Positions 32,056 to 33,323 of a DNA stretch of 33,323 nt are shown here, one piece after another. The notes beneath the pieces were generated by a model, which ran no database searches, was not told where the DNA came from, and worked only from the letters and a program-made list of their open reading frames with translations. The position numbers were made by a program, and so were the translations under genes. Every line of letters begins with the position of its first letter. Positions within the stretch are counted from its first letter, which is position 1. Source of the stretch: Kurthia massiliensis (GTDB taxonomy: Bacteria > Bacillota > Bacilli > Bacillales_A > Planococcaceae); the NCBI RefSeq assembly GCF_000285555.1, contig NZ_HE610999.1, positions 1 to 33,323 of the forward strand, read 5' to 3'.

Positions 32056-32955
32056 TTAAGCCGTAATTGGGCGTGATTGTAAAATAAATGGTTTGCCGTC
32101 TTTCATCGCAAATTCAATATCGACGGGGAATCCGTAAAATTTTTCTAATGTGTTCGTCGCTTGTAATAATGCCAATACTTCTGCATCAGCTAAACAATAC
32201 ACATCACTTTCAGCTAGTGTCGTTTCAACTTCTTTAATGCCCGCACCATCTGGTAGTACTTTGACTTCTTTTAAGCCAAGGTCTTTCATAATATCTTTCG
32301 TTTCCTTATGTACGATATATGTATCTGGTGTCACGATACCTGAGACGATTGCTTCACCTAATCCATAGCTCGCATTGATGATCATTTCATCGTGGCTATC
32401 TGTAATTGGGTTAATTGAGAAAATAACGCCTGCAACATCGGCGAATACCATTTGTTGCACTAAAATGCTCATTGGGAATTCTGCTAATGAAATGTTTTTT
32501 TGCTTCGCATAATCACGAACGTGGTCTGAAAAAGCAGAAGCCCAACATTGTTTAATCGCATCCAGTAACTGATGTTCATCTTTAACGTTTAAAATCGTGT
32601 CATATTGACCTGCAAATGACGCATCTGCTAAATCTTCAGCAGATGAAGATGAACGTACAGCGACTGCCAACTGGTCGTCGCCTGTTAGTGATTTTAGTTG
32701 CGCATACGCTTCAACATATGCTGCTTCCATTGCTTCAGGCATTGGCGCAGCCATTAACATTTCGATAAATGCTGGATCATCTACTTGGTCGTATAGGTCA
32801 TTTGCACGCATAAATTGATCTAATGCATCTGCAATAATGACGAATCCATTAGGGATCACGACCCCTTCATTTAGTACTTTAGATAAGTACATCGCCTTAG
32901 ACCCAATTTGTTTCAATGGGTGTTGTTGAGCGTCCTTTAAAAATACGGTAAACAT
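32056..32955 (-). CDS. PEP/pyruvate-binding (ATP-grasp) domain protein, first half of a split Rph/PEP-synthase-like enzyme
   Basis: A 299-residue PPDK_N ATP-grasp domain. Lys20 in IGSKAMYLSKV, Arg101 in VAVRSSSSAEDL and the terminal metal/nucleotide residues in DIEFAMKDGKPFILQSRPIT (E281, Q293, R295) are all present, so ATP binding looks intact. Normally this domain is fused to the part now encoded by the next gene; here the protein ends exactly at the usual domain border with its own stop. The start is the ATG at 32955 because AAAAGGAGA lies 6 bases upstream; an ATG at 32976 precedes that site. It is the first gene of the four-gene operon. Confidence 0.85.
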   Translation of the reverse strand: MFTVFLKDAQQHPLKQIGSKAMYLSKVLNEGVVIPNGFVIIADALDQFMRANDLYDQVDDPAFIEMLMAAPMPEAMEAAYVEAYAQLKSLTGDDQLAVAVRSSSSAEDLADASFAGQYDTILNVKDEHQLLDAIKQCWASAFSDHVRDYAKQKNISLAEFPMSILVQQMVFADVAGVIFSINPITDSHDEMIINASYGLGEAIVSGIVTPDTYIVHKETKDIMKDLGLKEVKVLPDGAGIKEVETTLAESDVYCLADAEVLALLQATNTLEKFYGFPVDIEFAMKDGKPFILQSRPITA

Positions 32956-33006
32956 AAATAATCTCCTTTTTTCCAAAAAATGTTCAACGAGTAAACTTTT
33001 TTATAC

Positions 33007-33035
33007 ATTAAAATATAGTTCTATCTAAAAATCAA
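33007..33035 (-). promoter_or_regulatory. probable sigma-A promoter of the phosphotransferase/MFS operon
   Basis: Minus-strand TTGATT (33030-33035), a 17-base spacer, TTTAAT (33007-33012), about 50 bases before the ATG. No rifamycin-associated element is visible near it. Confidence 0.45.
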
Positions 33036-33255
33036 ACTGAAAGATGTATTTTAGCATAGATAATAGGACAAAAAGTTCATTATTTTTCTATTTAATACGT
33101 GATTTATTGTTATTTTTATCAACTTTATTTTTAATTCTATTTTACCTGTTTTTATAGTGTTTACATGTAATTTCATCTATATCTAAAAGATGGAAAACAT
33201 ATTGTTATCATATCGTTACTTCAGGGAATAATACGGGTTAAAGGGGGCATGTTAT

Positions 33256-33323
33256 ATGTTATCTCGAATTGCTACTGCTTCAGATATTGACCAACTCGTA
33301 GACCTTCGCCAACGCCAATTAAT
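33256..33323 (+). CDS. GNAT-family acetyltransferase, 5' end only (cut by the window)
   Basis: An AAGGGGG site 8 bases before the ATG opens a frame reading MLSRIATASDIDQLVDLRQR up to the window edge. The I-R/A-x-A-x-x-x-D-I-x-x-L-v-x-L-R pattern is the usual first strand and helix of GNAT N-acetyltransferases. Only about 22 residues are seen, so the family call is tentative and the substrate unknown. Confidence 0.5.
   Translation, partial: MLSRIATASDIDQLVDLRQRQL

Noticed and set aside
32956..33255. Rifamycin-associated regulatory element before the split phosphotransferase
   Set aside because: No GC-rich inverted repeat of that kind is present; the region is uniformly AT-rich, so rifampin specificity is not supported by regulation.
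1..33323. Insertion sequences, CRISPR arrays, tRNA or rRNA genes, prophage
   Set aside because: No transposase-like protein, no regularly spaced repeats, no cloverleaf or rRNA sequence and no phage structural genes were seen on either strand.

Overview
The window looks like chromosomal DNA of a low-to-medium-GC Firmicute of the order Bacillales. The signs are strong AGGAGG-type ribosome binding sites, frequent TTG and GTG starts, many U-tailed terminators, a Gram-positive lipobox, several sigma-B-like promoters, and gene families typical of Bacillaceae, Planococcaceae and Staphylococcaceae (CsbB-like transferase, YfhO, YflT/DUF2382, YtxH-like protein, TrhO). I cannot fix the genus from sequence alone. 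I see no rRNA, tRNA, CRISPR array, prophage or intact insertion sequence.

Layout. Positions 1-2600 hold a secreted or membrane-anchored alpha/beta hydrolase, an AT-rich patch of small genes and a DJ-1/PfpI protein. Positions 2650-6800 hold an MMPL/RND exporter downstream of a NarL-type sensor kinase and response regulator, with a terminator between them. Positions 6850-12400 form a stress-protein block: a HExxH metallopeptidase, a TerD-family protein with a small partner, a YtxH-like protein, a frameshifted SDR pseudogene, a YflT-DUF2382 protein and a second DJ-1/PfpI protein. Positions 12420-17700 hold an iron alcohol dehydrogenase and a compact operon of GT2 glycosyltransferase, GtrA flippase and YfhO, which together look like a complete lipid-linked glycosylation pathway for cell-wall polymers. 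Positions 17790-23100 hold an SGNH hydrolase, an SF2 helicase with a degenerate HNH tail, a membrane metallophosphoesterase and the tRNA hydroxylase TrhO. Positions 23100-27250 are an AT-rich accessory stretch of envelope proteins, including a membrane-anchored nuclease-like protein whose catalytic residues appear lost. Positions 27250-33000 hold a dicarboxylate/amino-acid symporter and a four-gene operon: a phosphotransferase of the rifampin-phosphotransferase/PEP-synthase type split into two genes, an MFS exporter and a small secreted protein. A GNAT acetyltransferase is cut by the right edge.

Themes. Sigma-B-like promoters (GTTT-like -35, GGGTA-like -10, spacer 13) precede the YtxH-like gene, the small-partner/terD pair and the GT2-GtrA-YfhO operon, with weaker candidates before the YflT-DUF2382 gene and the second DJ-1 gene. 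Much of 8-18 kb therefore looks like one general-stress neighbourhood. The best candidates for something new are the split phosphotransferase plus exporter operon, the apparent dead nuclease, the helicase with an altered HNH motif, and the terminator placed directly before the terD ribosome binding site. Most functional calls are family-level inferences made by reading the proteins; no database search was possible.
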